Program-made: the position numbers and the translations under genes
Assembly: GCA_965200955.1 (NCBI GenBank)
Contig: OZ241742.1
Location: forward strand, 1,240,001-1,304,000
Length of the DNA: 64,000 nt
Direction of reading: 5' to 3'
From: Bin80 sp026708685
Lineage (GTDB): Bacteria > Bacteroidota > Rhodothermia > Rhodothermales > Bin80
Shown here: piece by piece, positions 52,740 through 60,771 of the stretch
Layout: each line of letters begins with the position of its first letter
Numbering within the stretch: position 1 is the stretch's first letter
Notes under the pieces: model-generated
The model's database searches: none
What the model was told of the DNA's origin: nothing
The model's input: only the letters and a program-made list of their open reading frames with translations

Positions 52740-54134
52740 TTAGTGGGTTTCCGTGGCGTAGGTCATCGGCTCAATCATCATGCCACTACCAGTGTGAAGA
52801 GAACGATCGTCTTCTTTGTAATAGATCATTTCTCCCATACGCTCACTCAACTCAGCCATAGAGATAATCGTCTGTGCACGAATGGCAACATCAATATTTC
52901 CATTGGTTTCTCCATCCTCACGGATAGCGGTGAAGAAATCACCAATATGATGCTGGACACTCACACCAGGCTGAAGGTTATCCATCTGCTCACCATCCAC
53001 TAAGTCAGCAAATGGACGTTCAGGACGAAGCTCTATGCTTTCGCCACTAAAGTACAGGGTACCTTCATTACCACGAATGACCTGTCCCAATCCCTGTTCG
53101 TTCACACTGCTTCCAGTGATGACCATGCAGAGACCGCTGGGGAATTCTGTCAAAAGCTGGCAGTTATCGGTTACATCACGGTCTTCTGGTCCAAGGTTGG
53201 CATCGCCAATTTTTTTGTTTCCAACAGAGCACACGCGCTTCGGAAACTCTGGTGCACCAGTAGCAATAAGCAGTGGGTGAATACGATGGGCAAGAAGATC
53301 TCCAAGGATTCCAGCACAGTAAGGATAGTATTTGCGCCAGCGATGGTAATGCTGTGGATTAAACTCACGAGAGGTAACGGGTCCAAGCCATTTTTCCCAG
53401 TCAATGGTTTTGCCAGGCTCAAGTTCGGACTCAAGTCCATAATAATTCCACTCACCGATCGGAGTATTACGGTGGTATGAATCTTGTGCAAGGACTAAGG
53501 GGCCAATCCGGCCAGCACGGATGAGTTCAGCAGCGGCGTGCCATTTTCCCTGCGTGCAATACTGTGATCCGATCTGAAATTTATGACCGGTTTCCATGAC
53601 TTTATCATAGATTTCAAATCCCTCGGCAAAATACCGGGTCATGGGCTTTTCGCAGTAGACATGTTTGCCAGCGTCTAGTGCATCAACAGCAATTTTCGTA
53701 TGCCAGTGATCGACGGTACCAATGAAGACGGCATCAATATCAGGATTGTCAAGTATGGCTTGATAGTCTTCATGCACTTCAACGGCTACGTCTCTGCCTG
53801 CAGCCTGACGAGCGCTGTCAAGTGCGTTATAGGCACGATCCCGACGTTTGGAGAACAGATCACAGGCTGCTGCACCAATGCCATTTAATTGCACATTGTG
53901 ACGTGGCCGTCCATTCTCCATTGGGTTCAGGACATTGAGAAGGTGGGAATTGTATCCTTGACCACCGACTCCAATAAACCCGCATACAATGGCATCATTG
54001 GCACCTAAAACCGAACCCGATGCGAATGCTTTGGAATGAGCTTTCGTTGCCCCTTGTACGCCAGCTACAACTGCGGCTGTGCCGATGGCAGATTTTTTAA
54101 TAAAGTCCCTACGAGAATTAGAATTGTCTAACAT
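52740..54134 (-). CDS. Exported Gfo/Idh/MocA family oxidoreductase, second copy
   Basis: 464 residues from ATG 54134 (MLDNSNSRRDFIKKSAIGTA), giving a twin-arginine signal with SRRDFIK; the 16 upstream codons are not signal-like. Rossmann part: VCGFIGVGGQGYNSHLL, IDAVFIGTVDHWHTKIAV, and HVYCEKPMTRYFAEGFEI with an intact EKP. The C-terminal domain has HIHYHRWRKYYPYCAG-like sequence and LAHRIHPLLIATGAPEFP. Its extended form resembles secreted Gfo/Idh/MocA proteins acting on sugars or polyols. Substrate unknown. First gene of the minus-strand cluster; diverges from the TM2 gene. Confidence 0.9.
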   Translation of the reverse strand: MLDNSNSRRDFIKKSAIGTAAVVAGVQGATKAHSKAFASGSVLGANDAIVCGFIGVGGQGYNSHLLNVLNPMENGRPRHNVQLNGIGAAACDLFSKRRDRAYNALDSARQAAGRDVAVEVHEDYQAILDNPDIDAVFIGTVDHWHTKIAVDALDAGKHVYCEKPMTRYFAEGFEIYDKVMETGHKFQIGSQYCTQGKWHAAAELIRAGRIGPLVLAQDSYHRNTPIGEWNYYGLESELEPGKTIDWEKWLGPVTSREFNPQHYHRWRKYYPYCAGILGDLLAHRIHPLLIATGAPEFPKRVCSVGNKKIGDANLGPEDRDVTDNCQLLTEFPSGLCMVITGSSVNEQGLGQVIRGNEGTLYFSGESIELRPERPFADLVDGEQMDNLQPGVSVQHHIGDFFTAIREDGETNGNIDVAIRAQTIISMAELSERMGEMIYYKEDDRSLHTGSGMMIEPMTYATETH

Positions 54135-54544
54135 GTAAATTAAAAAATTTGGTGAAAGGATTGGAACCGCTTTCAGTAACACGATTCTTCAGAAACAGAA
54201 AGATACGAAAAAACAATCAAATATTATCAATTCAGAGAGCGAATTCCAAAATTATTTCGTAGATTCTCGGTACAACCACAATAGATCACGATCGATCGGA
54301 AGAAAAGATGCGAGATGAAGGTATTCAATACTGTTGGAAAGGTTTTCTCTGATTGAAATTTCCATTGATAATATGGGTGATGATCAGGATGTGGTCTATG
54401 ATTGGAATGTATTTGCAAAGAAATGTTATGATTTCTGCAATGACCCAAGATCATGCAAACCATACCTTGTGGCCGCAGTTCAATTCATTGAATGGTTTAC
54501 CGTGGAATAGATAGGCACAATACGGAACATACAACGGTCCAATC
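54135..54544. other. Intergenic region, 410 bp, divergent promoters
   Basis: AT-rich, without a plausible gene. It must contain the promoters of the minus-strand redox cluster and of the TM2 gene. No regulatory motif could be named. Confidence 0.5.
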
Positions 54545-54985
54545 ATGCGTAGATTAGGAAATTCTTTACTGACCACTGGACTCAACCGAGCCCTCGGAGT
54601 TAAAAGCACTGGAGGACGCATCGCTACGGGAGCAGCTCTGGGAGCCATTCGCAAATGGAGTCGCAGTTCAAACACATCACGTCGTTCAGATCATCGGTCA
54701 CATCGTCCTGTTCAACCCCCGGTTCGGGTTGCAATGGATCTCAGGACGACATCGGAAACCCAATCCACTACCGTTGCAGTTCTGCTTTGTCTATTTCTGG
54801 GATGGTTAGGTATTCATAGATTCTATCTGAATCGTATAGGAACCGGTATCATCATGCTTTTGCTCTGTTGGACATTCATTACCATTCCTTGGGCAATCAT
54901 TGATCTTATCATGATTTTAACGGGCCGAATGAATCGTATCCCCAAAACGGAAGAAATAGCCAATCTTGACACCATATCAGTATGA
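54545..54985 (+). CDS. TM2 domain-containing membrane protein
   Basis: 146 residues. The first 75 are basic and Ser/Arg-rich (KWSRSSNTSRRSDHRSHRP). The C-terminal part is a TM2 domain: AVLLCLFLGWLGIHRFYLN, then GTGIIMLLLCWTFITIPWAI and a closing DLIMILTGRMN, two helices joined by the conserved GxHRFY turn. TM2 proteins are inner-membrane proteins of unclear role. No coupling to neighbours. Confidence 0.88.
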   Translation: MRRLGNSLLTTGLNRALGVKSTGGRIATGAALGAIRKWSRSSNTSRRSDHRSHRPVQPPVRVAMDLRTTSETQSTTVAVLLCLFLGWLGIHRFYLNRIGTGIIMLLLCWTFITIPWAIIDLIMILTGRMNRIPKTEEIANLDTISV

Positions 54986-55343
54986 TGGATAGCAGATTTG
55001 ATGACACTGTGACGATGGGATGGGAATTCTTGAATTCGCTTGAATACTCTGATCCATCCACGATCTGCAACCTTACATTCTTACGGTCATTCACATGGCT
55101 AAGTTGATCATCTGAATTTGCTGTGGATGATGATCTCATGTATTGATTGCCAGTTCGTACAAACTCGGTGAATGGTCAAATATCCAGTTCGCAAGTTTAA
55201 TGCTCCGTTTGCAGGGATCAGCACGAGATCGTTCATGAGTTTTTCTGCACTGCTACCCATGCACATTGCTTAGATGTACAGATCAGTTCGTATCTTTAAA
55301 TTTCGTCAAGATATCTCCATAAAATCGTAGTCGTTCATACAAC
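54986..55343. other. Intergenic region upstream of nuoA, 358 bp
   Basis: No coding frame. A possible Bacteroidota-type promoter lies in its last 80 bp (see separate entry). Confidence 0.5.
55266..55300 (+). promoter_or_regulatory. Possible Bacteroidota-type promoter of the nuo operon
   Basis: TTG at 55266-55268 and TATCTTTA at 55291-55298 approximate the -33 (TTTG/TTG) and -7 (TAnnTTTG) elements at a spacing near 22 nt. The match is imperfect and the spacing is one or two longer than usual. Confidence 0.25.
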
Positions 55344-55715
55344 ATGAGTGGTGAGTTTATTGCACTGTTGATTATGCTGGGCATGGCGACTGGCCTTGCT
55401 CTGACGCTCCTTCTTGCTCAACGCTTACTGGGTCCTCGTCGACCGAACCGTGTCAAAATGAGTGCCTACGAAAGTGGAATGGACCCTATTGGAACGGCTC
55501 ATCAGAGATTTTCGGTCAAGTTTTACTTGGTGGCCATGATCTTCATTGTTTTTGACGTGGAGGTGGTCTTTTTGTATCCATGGGCGGTCAGTCATAAACA
55601 CTTTCTTGAAGCGGGAATTGGAATGGGGGTATTGGTCGCCATCACGATCTTTATTCTGATCCTAGCGGTGGGGCTGTTGTATGATATCAAGAAGGGGGGA
55701 CTTGAGTTTGAATAG
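55344..55715 (+). CDS. nuoA: NADH-quinone oxidoreductase subunit A
   Basis: 123 residues with three transmembrane helices. Landmarks: KMSAYESGMDPIGTAHQRFSV, the NuoA loop with ESG, and FYLVAMIFIVFDVEVVFLYPWAV with the conserved glutamate. Membrane-arm subunit near the quinone site. First gene of the nuo run. Confidence 0.96.
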   Translation: MSGEFIALLIMLGMATGLALTLLLAQRLLGPRRPNRVKMSAYESGMDPIGTAHQRFSVKFYLVAMIFIVFDVEVVFLYPWAVSHKHFLEAGIGMGVLVAITIFILILAVGLLYDIKKGGLEFE

Positions 55716-55763
55716 TGAAACAGACCATACCGATTTTCATAAAATCACCCTAACCCTATAAAT

Positions 55764-56336
55764 ATGGATTCTGCTACAGGCTATCTTACAACCACCGTTG
55801 ATGCTGTCGTCAACTGGGCGCGCTCAAATTCATTGATGCCCATGCCCATGGGCCTTGCATGCTGTGCCATTGAAATGATGGCATTTGGCGGCCCCAAATA
55901 TGATGTTGGACGTTTCGGGAGTGAAGCCATGCGATTTTCTCCTCGTCAGGCCGATCTGATGATTGTAGCCGGATGGTGCAGCTACAAGATGGCACATGCC
56001 ATCCGACGCGTATGGGACCAAATGGCAGATCCAAAATGGTGTATTGCCATGGGAGCATGTGCCTCCAGCGGGGGGATGCATCGCTGTTATGGCGTTGTTC
56101 AGGGGATTGACAATTTTATGCCAGTGGATGTGTACATTCCTGGATGTCCTCCTCGCCCTGAAGCCGTGATTCATGCGTTAATGGATATACAGGAGAAGAT
56201 TCGCAATGAGTATTCGGTTACCAACGATTATTCCAGCGGCTCACCCCATGCAGAACTTGCACAGCCTGAATCCGCAAGACTAACCGCAGATGGTCGTGAC
56301 CTGTCTCTCAATGGATCAGGCCTAGTTCATGCCTGA
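55764..56336 (+). CDS. nuoB: NADH-quinone oxidoreductase subunit B
   Basis: 190 residues. Cluster N2 ligands are in LACCAIEMMAFGGPKYDV (the double cysteine), MGACASSGGM and VDVYIPGCPPRPEAVI. N2 passes electrons to quinone. The C-terminal 35 residues are a poorly conserved tail. Overlaps nuoC by 8 bp. Confidence 0.97.
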   Translation: MDSATGYLTTTVDAVVNWARSNSLMPMPMGLACCAIEMMAFGGPKYDVGRFGSEAMRFSPRQADLMIVAGWCSYKMAHAIRRVWDQMADPKWCIAMGACASSGGMHRCYGVVQGIDNFMPVDVYIPGCPPRPEAVIHALMDIQEKIRNEYSVTNDYSSGSPHAELAQPESARLTADGRDLSLNGSGLVHA

Positions 56337-56982
56337 GTCACTTAAATTCCATTTTACTCCCGTTGACGAAGCTCATGCAGATGAGAAAAATGTGCATGAG
56401 AAGGCATCAACCGATGTTGCAGATACCATAGATATTCTCAAGAAAGAGTTTCCTGATGGGATCTCGGATGTAGTCGTCTACGCTGGTGAATATACAGTAT
56501 TTGTAAACAGAGAATCCCTTGTAGAGATATGTACTGCCCTGAAAGAAACGCTTGGGTTTTCCTATTTGGTGGACCTTGCTGGTGTAGATCGCTTCACGGA
56601 AGATGCTCCACGATATGAGGTGTATTATTGTTTCGTGAATATCCATGCAAAAAAACGGATACGTCTCAAAGTGAGTCTTGATGAAGACGATCCTGTCCTT
56701 CCATCTATCACCCGTTTATTCAAGGCAGCAGATTGGAATGAGCGTGAATGCTATGACATGTTAGGTATTCAATTTGAAGGCCATCCTGATCTACGGCGAA
56801 TGTACATGCCCGAAGATTTTGAATTTCACCCTCAGAGAAAGGAATTTCCACTTCTTGGTATTTCAGGATCTTTACCGCTTCCTCCACGAACTCCTGAAGG
56901 AGGCTTGACGATGGATCCGTTTGCAGCTGCCCGTCAGGGAAGTCCAGTCAAAAGTTACCAAGAACCCGAAAGCGAATTCTAA
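56329..56982 (+). CDS. nuoC: NADH-quinone oxidoreductase subunit C
   Basis: 217 residues. 30-kDa subunit pattern: YEVYYCFVNIHAKKRIRLKV, PSITRLFKAADWNERECYDMLG, then GHPDLRRMYMPEDFEFHPQR and KEFPLLG. A 55-residue N-terminal stretch is less conserved. Connects NuoB and NuoD in the peripheral arm; not fused to NuoD here. Confidence 0.96.
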   Translation: MPESLKFHFTPVDEAHADEKNVHEKASTDVADTIDILKKEFPDGISDVVVYAGEYTVFVNRESLVEICTALKETLGFSYLVDLAGVDRFTEDAPRYEVYYCFVNIHAKKRIRLKVSLDEDDPVLPSITRLFKAADWNERECYDMLGIQFEGHPDLRRMYMPEDFEFHPQRKEFPLLGISGSLPLPPRTPEGGLTMDPFAAARQGSPVKSYQEPESEF

Positions 56983-56985
56983 GAG

Positions 56986-58302
56986 ATGTCCGTTGCAACT
57001 CCCTATCACGATCAGGATGCCATTTTCTCCTTTTGGCCTCGCCATAACGAGACGCTTCTCAAACGATTGGAAAGCAAGGATGCTTGGCTGAGTACAGAGA
57101 GGGGATTGGATGTGTCGCGGATTGAAGATGCTCTTGAGCATGAAATGACCCTCAACATTGGTCCGCAGCATCCTGCGACCCATGGAGTGCTTCGGTGTGT
57201 TGTGAAACTTGACGGAGAGCGGATTGAAAAATGTGTGCTGGATATTGGATATTTGCATCGAGGCATCGAAAAACTTGCCGAGAGTAAAACGTATCAGGAA
57301 TTCATGCCCTACACCGATCGTATGGATTACCTGTCGCCGTATGCGAACAATGTTGCATGGTGTATGGCTGTAGAAAAAATTGCGAATGTTGAGGTTCCTG
57401 AACGTGCACAATGGATTCGAATGATCATGTGCGAGCTCGCCCGAATTTCCTCACACATGCTCTGGTTGGGGGTTGGGTTGATGGATGCTGGTGCGGTCAG
57501 TGTGTTTTTATGGACCTTTCAGGGGCGCGAAGATCTCTACAATATATTTGATGAGGTTTCTGGAGCACGATTTACCGTATCTCATAGCCGCATTGGAGGA
57601 TTGGCATCGGATCTCAGCCCCAAGGCCATTGAGATGATTCAAGACTTTGCCATCCGATATGAAGGCATCATTCAAGGCTGGCAGAAGTTGCTCAATCGTA
57701 ATCGTATATGGATTGATCGTAACAAAGATATTGGAGTGATCAGTGCAGATGAGGCCATTCAGCTTGGACTTACGGGGCCAAATCTGCGTGGAAGTGGAGT
57801 GGCTTATGATATACGAACGTTTGAACCCTATCTCAAATACGAGGAAGTTGATTTTACCATTCCCCTCCGAGAAGAGGGGGATTGTCTTGCACGCTATCAC
57901 ATTCGTGTGGAAGAAATGCTTGAAAGCATCAAAATCATCAACCAGTGTTTGGAGCAGATGCCAGAAGGCCCTATCCGAACCGATGATGCCAAAAAAGCCT
58001 ATCCATCCAAGGATGAAGTCTATTACTCCATGGAAGGAATGATTCATGATTTTATGTATACTGAAACTGGAGTGGCACCGCCCAAAGGAGTGGCATCCTA
58101 CCATGCCATTGAATCTCCCAAAGGTGAGTTAGGGTTTTATCTTGAAAGTGATGGAACTGGGTGTCCCTGGCGTGCAAGATTAAATGCTCCATCGTTTACC
58201 AATTTACAGGGACTGGAATCCATGATGGAAGGGCATCCTGTTGCGGACATTGTGGTTTTGATTGGCTCCATTGATCCTGTCATGGGGGAGGCCGATCGGT
58301 AA
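56986..58302 (+). CDS. nuoD: NADH-quinone oxidoreductase subunit D
   Basis: 438 residues. 49-kDa subunit: LNIGPQHPATHGVLRCVVKL, DIGYLHRGIEKLAE, YLSPYANNVAWCMAVE, and C-terminal YHAIESPKGELGFYLESDG with VADIVVLIGSIDPVMGEADR at the end. It forms the quinone pocket with NuoB. The first 45 residues are an extra segment before the conserved start. The stop is 1 bp before nuoE. Confidence 0.97.
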   Translation: MSVATPYHDQDAIFSFWPRHNETLLKRLESKDAWLSTERGLDVSRIEDALEHEMTLNIGPQHPATHGVLRCVVKLDGERIEKCVLDIGYLHRGIEKLAESKTYQEFMPYTDRMDYLSPYANNVAWCMAVEKIANVEVPERAQWIRMIMCELARISSHMLWLGVGLMDAGAVSVFLWTFQGREDLYNIFDEVSGARFTVSHSRIGGLASDLSPKAIEMIQDFAIRYEGIIQGWQKLLNRNRIWIDRNKDIGVISADEAIQLGLTGPNLRGSGVAYDIRTFEPYLKYEEVDFTIPLREEGDCLARYHIRVEEMLESIKIINQCLEQMPEGPIRTDDAKKAYPSKDEVYYSMEGMIHDFMYTETGVAPPKGVASYHAIESPKGELGFYLESDGTGCPWRARLNAPSFTNLQGLESMMEGHPVADIVVLIGSIDPVMGEADR

Positions 58303-58303
58303 C

Positions 58304-58978
58304 ATGGCAGATTTTATTCGCAACCCAGTCGTTCGACTTCCAGATCCAGATCCTGAACCTCATTTTTCATCCGATGAACTCAACTTTACCAGTGATGAAA
58401 AGGACAGGATTTCTGCATGGGTTCGTCAGTATCCTACATCCGATGGTGCGGTGATGTGGACGCTTTGGCTTGCACAGGAAAAGTTTGGATTTTTGCCGCC
58501 AGAGGTGTTGCAACTCGTTGCGACCGAGCTGGGTCTGCCTTATGCACAGGTCTATGGGGTGGCAACTTTCTATACACAGTATTACAAGGAAAAGAAAGGG
58601 GCATTCGTCTTGGATGTATGTACATGTTTTTCATGCCAGTTTACAGGCGGATATGATATTCTGGCCTATCTTGAAGAAAAATTGAAGGTCAAGCGTGGGC
58701 ATACCTCCCCCTGTGGACGCTTTACCGTACAGGAAGCAGAGTGTCTTGGTGCCTGCGGTTCAGCACCCATGATGCAGGTCAATAACGGCCCCTACGCCCA
58801 TCATTTAACCCCTGAAAAAATAGATGAATTGATCCAGGCCATGGAAACAGGTCAACCACTGCCCTTTGTCTCTATCACATTACCTCAGGATGAAGATGAA
58901 ATGGGGGACAATAGACGCAGTGATGCAGATGCGATTGAGAATTATCAGACACCCCCTCAATCCAAACGGACGCAATAA
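58304..58978 (+). CDS. nuoE: NADH-quinone oxidoreductase subunit E
   Basis: 224 residues from ATG 58304. The 2Fe-2S ligands are in VCTCFSCQFTGGYDI (the first two) and AECLGACGSAPMMQVNN (the second two). QVYGVATFYTQYY precedes them. Forms the NADH-dehydrogenase module with NuoF and NuoG. An acidic tail of about 35 residues at the end is not conserved. Confidence 0.96.
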   Translation: MADFIRNPVVRLPDPDPEPHFSSDELNFTSDEKDRISAWVRQYPTSDGAVMWTLWLAQEKFGFLPPEVLQLVATELGLPYAQVYGVATFYTQYYKEKKGAFVLDVCTCFSCQFTGGYDILAYLEEKLKVKRGHTSPCGRFTVQEAECLGACGSAPMMQVNNGPYAHHLTPEKIDELIQAMETGQPLPFVSITLPQDEDEMGDNRRSDADAIENYQTPPQSKRTQ

Positions 58979-59017
58979 CGTGATCAAACCTATAATCCAT
59001 TCTAAGAATCAGTTACG

Positions 59018-60307
59018 ATGACAAAAGCAGGTGACTGGAAATCCTACCAGCGGGTGCTCTTGCCCCCGGTGAAGAACTTGCACCACTTGAATATTTATCG
59101 TGATCAGGGTGGGTATGAAGCTTTACGCAGAGTCCTCTCTGAAAAGAGTCCTCAAGATGTCATCGGAGAGATGAAACGCAGTGGACTTCGTGGGAGAGGG
59201 GGAGCTGGATTCCCCACGGGGTTGAAATGGAGTTTCATGCCGCCTGTTGATCCAGACAAGCCGCGTTATCTGTGCTGCAACGCTGATGAAAGCGAGCCGG
59301 GCACATTCAAAGATCGCCAACTCATGGAATATAATCCGCATCTCTTATTTGAGGGGATCCTGATTGCCTGTTATGCCATGTCCATGAGAGCTTGCTACCT
59401 GTATGTTCGTGGAGAATATGCCAGCTGGATCACTCTGATGGAACAGGAGCTCTCCAAAGCCTATGAAGCGAAGCTGGTTGGAGAGAATATGATGGGAACA
59501 CAGCAGCACATTGATATCATCATCCATAAAGGAGCTGGTGCGTACATATGCGGCGAAGAAACCAGCCTGATGGAATCTCTGGAGGGGAAACGTGCCTATC
59601 CAAGAATTAAACCTCCCTTCCCAGCACAATCAGGGATTTGGGGCGCCCCTACGACGATTAATAACGTAGAAACGCTGGCTTGTGCCCCCCTGATTATGGA
59701 GCGAGGAGGGGGCTGGTTTGCTGGGATTGGTGCAGAGAAAAACCCTGGGCCATTGCTCTATGGGATTTCGGGGCATGTGAATCGTCCAGGAGTGTATGAG
59801 TATCCGACGGGAATGTTGATCACGGATCTTCTTGAGATCGCTGGTGGCATGCGTGGTGGCAAGAAACTCAAGGCATTGGTTCCCGGCGGGGCATCGGTTC
59901 CTGTTCTTCGTGCAGACATGATTGATGGTGTGACGATGGATATTGAGAGCCTCAAAGAAGCTGGTTCAATGTTGGGAACAGCTGGAATGCTGTTTCTTGA
60001 TGAGGATACCGATATGGTCGCCTTTCTCCGAAGAGTGGCCCGCTTTTACCATCATGAAAGTTGTGGACAATGCACGCCCTGTCGTGAAGGCACTGGCTGG
60101 ATGGAAAATCTGATTACAAGGATTGATGACGGAGAAGGCAATCTGCGTGATCTAGATTTACTACTGGATCTTTGTGATCAGATGGAAGGGCGTACGGTCT
60201 GTGCTCTTGCCGATGCTGCCGCGTGGCCCGTCCGTAATACCATCAACCGTTTTCGTGACGATTTTGAGCGACGGTGTCGTCCTTCATCTTGGGCCGTCAA
60301 TGCGTAA
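59018..60307 (+). CDS. nuoF: NADH-quinone oxidoreductase subunit F
   Basis: 429 residues. FMN/NADH site: GLRGRGGAGFPTGLKWSFMP, CNADESEPGTFKDRQLME, and GAYICGEETSLMESLEGKR. The N3 4Fe-4S ligands are in HESCGQCTPCREG plus a cysteine 40 residues on in EGRTVCALADAA. Entry point of electrons from NADH. The stop overlaps the possible start of the following lipoprotein gene. Confidence 0.97.
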   Translation: MTKAGDWKSYQRVLLPPVKNLHHLNIYRDQGGYEALRRVLSEKSPQDVIGEMKRSGLRGRGGAGFPTGLKWSFMPPVDPDKPRYLCCNADESEPGTFKDRQLMEYNPHLLFEGILIACYAMSMRACYLYVRGEYASWITLMEQELSKAYEAKLVGENMMGTQQHIDIIIHKGAGAYICGEETSLMESLEGKRAYPRIKPPFPAQSGIWGAPTTINNVETLACAPLIMERGGGWFAGIGAEKNPGPLLYGISGHVNRPGVYEYPTGMLITDLLEIAGGMRGGKKLKALVPGGASVPVLRADMIDGVTMDIESLKEAGSMLGTAGMLFLDEDTDMVAFLRRVARFYHHESCGQCTPCREGTGWMENLITRIDDGEGNLRDLDLLLDLCDQMEGRTVCALADAAAWPVRNTINRFRDDFERRCRPSSWAVNA

Positions 60308-60770
60308 TCACATGATGAAAGTGTTTTCCGTTGTATGGTTGTGTTTTGGTGTGATTGCATGTCAGCCATCCGAAACGATGCAACATGATATCTATGGAGT
60401 CTTTGAAGAGCCAGCGACGGAGTTTATTCCTGTGGATGCCGTCCTGACGGAGCCTCATCTCTATCAGGAGCGTCCCTTCATCGTTGAAGGAACCATTCAT
60501 GAAGTTTGTCAGATGGAGGGCTGCTGGTTTATGCTACGAAGCGTTGCAAACAGTGAAGGATTACGCGTTGTTGTAGAGTCCAAAGAAAATGGAGAGTATG
60601 CGTTTGTTGTGCCGAAGGATCTCTCAGGACGGCATGTTGTTGTCCATGGTCTTCTTGGAGAGTTAGACAAGACGATTGAAATGCACCATCCTGTCCACTC
60701 CCCTGAAAAGGCACCCCGGCTAACGATGACTGCCATAGGGGTACGTGTATCACCAGAACCAACCATATAA
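60300..60770 (+). CDS. DUF4920 lipoprotein inserted in the nuo operon
   Basis: 156 residues from ATG 60300; ATG 60312 and 60315 are alternatives. The signal is VFSVVWLCFGVIAC with lipobox cysteine, followed by QPSETM. The domain resembles DUF4920: PFIVEGTIHEVCQMEGCWFML and SGRHVVVHGLLGELDKTIEM, an OB-fold-like beta structure with the VCQxxGCWF motif. It overlaps nuoF by 8 bp and is 1 bp from nuoG, so it is a true operon member. It is the only predicted secreted product in an operon otherwise made of complex I subunits. Role unknown. Confidence 0.85.
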   Translation: MRNHMMKVFSVVWLCFGVIACQPSETMQHDIYGVFEEPATEFIPVDAVLTEPHLYQERPFIVEGTIHEVCQMEGCWFMLRSVANSEGLRVVVESKENGEYAFVVPKDLSGRHVVVHGLLGELDKTIEMHHPVHSPEKAPRLTMTAIGVRVSPEPTI

Positions 60771-60771
60771 G

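Noticed and set aside
56872..57411. 179-codon open frame on the minus strand across the nuoC/nuoD boundary
   Set aside because: It mirrors well-conserved nuoC and nuoD codons, has no recognisable domain, and similar long antisense frames occur opposite nuoD (57508-58104) and nuoH (63173-63646).
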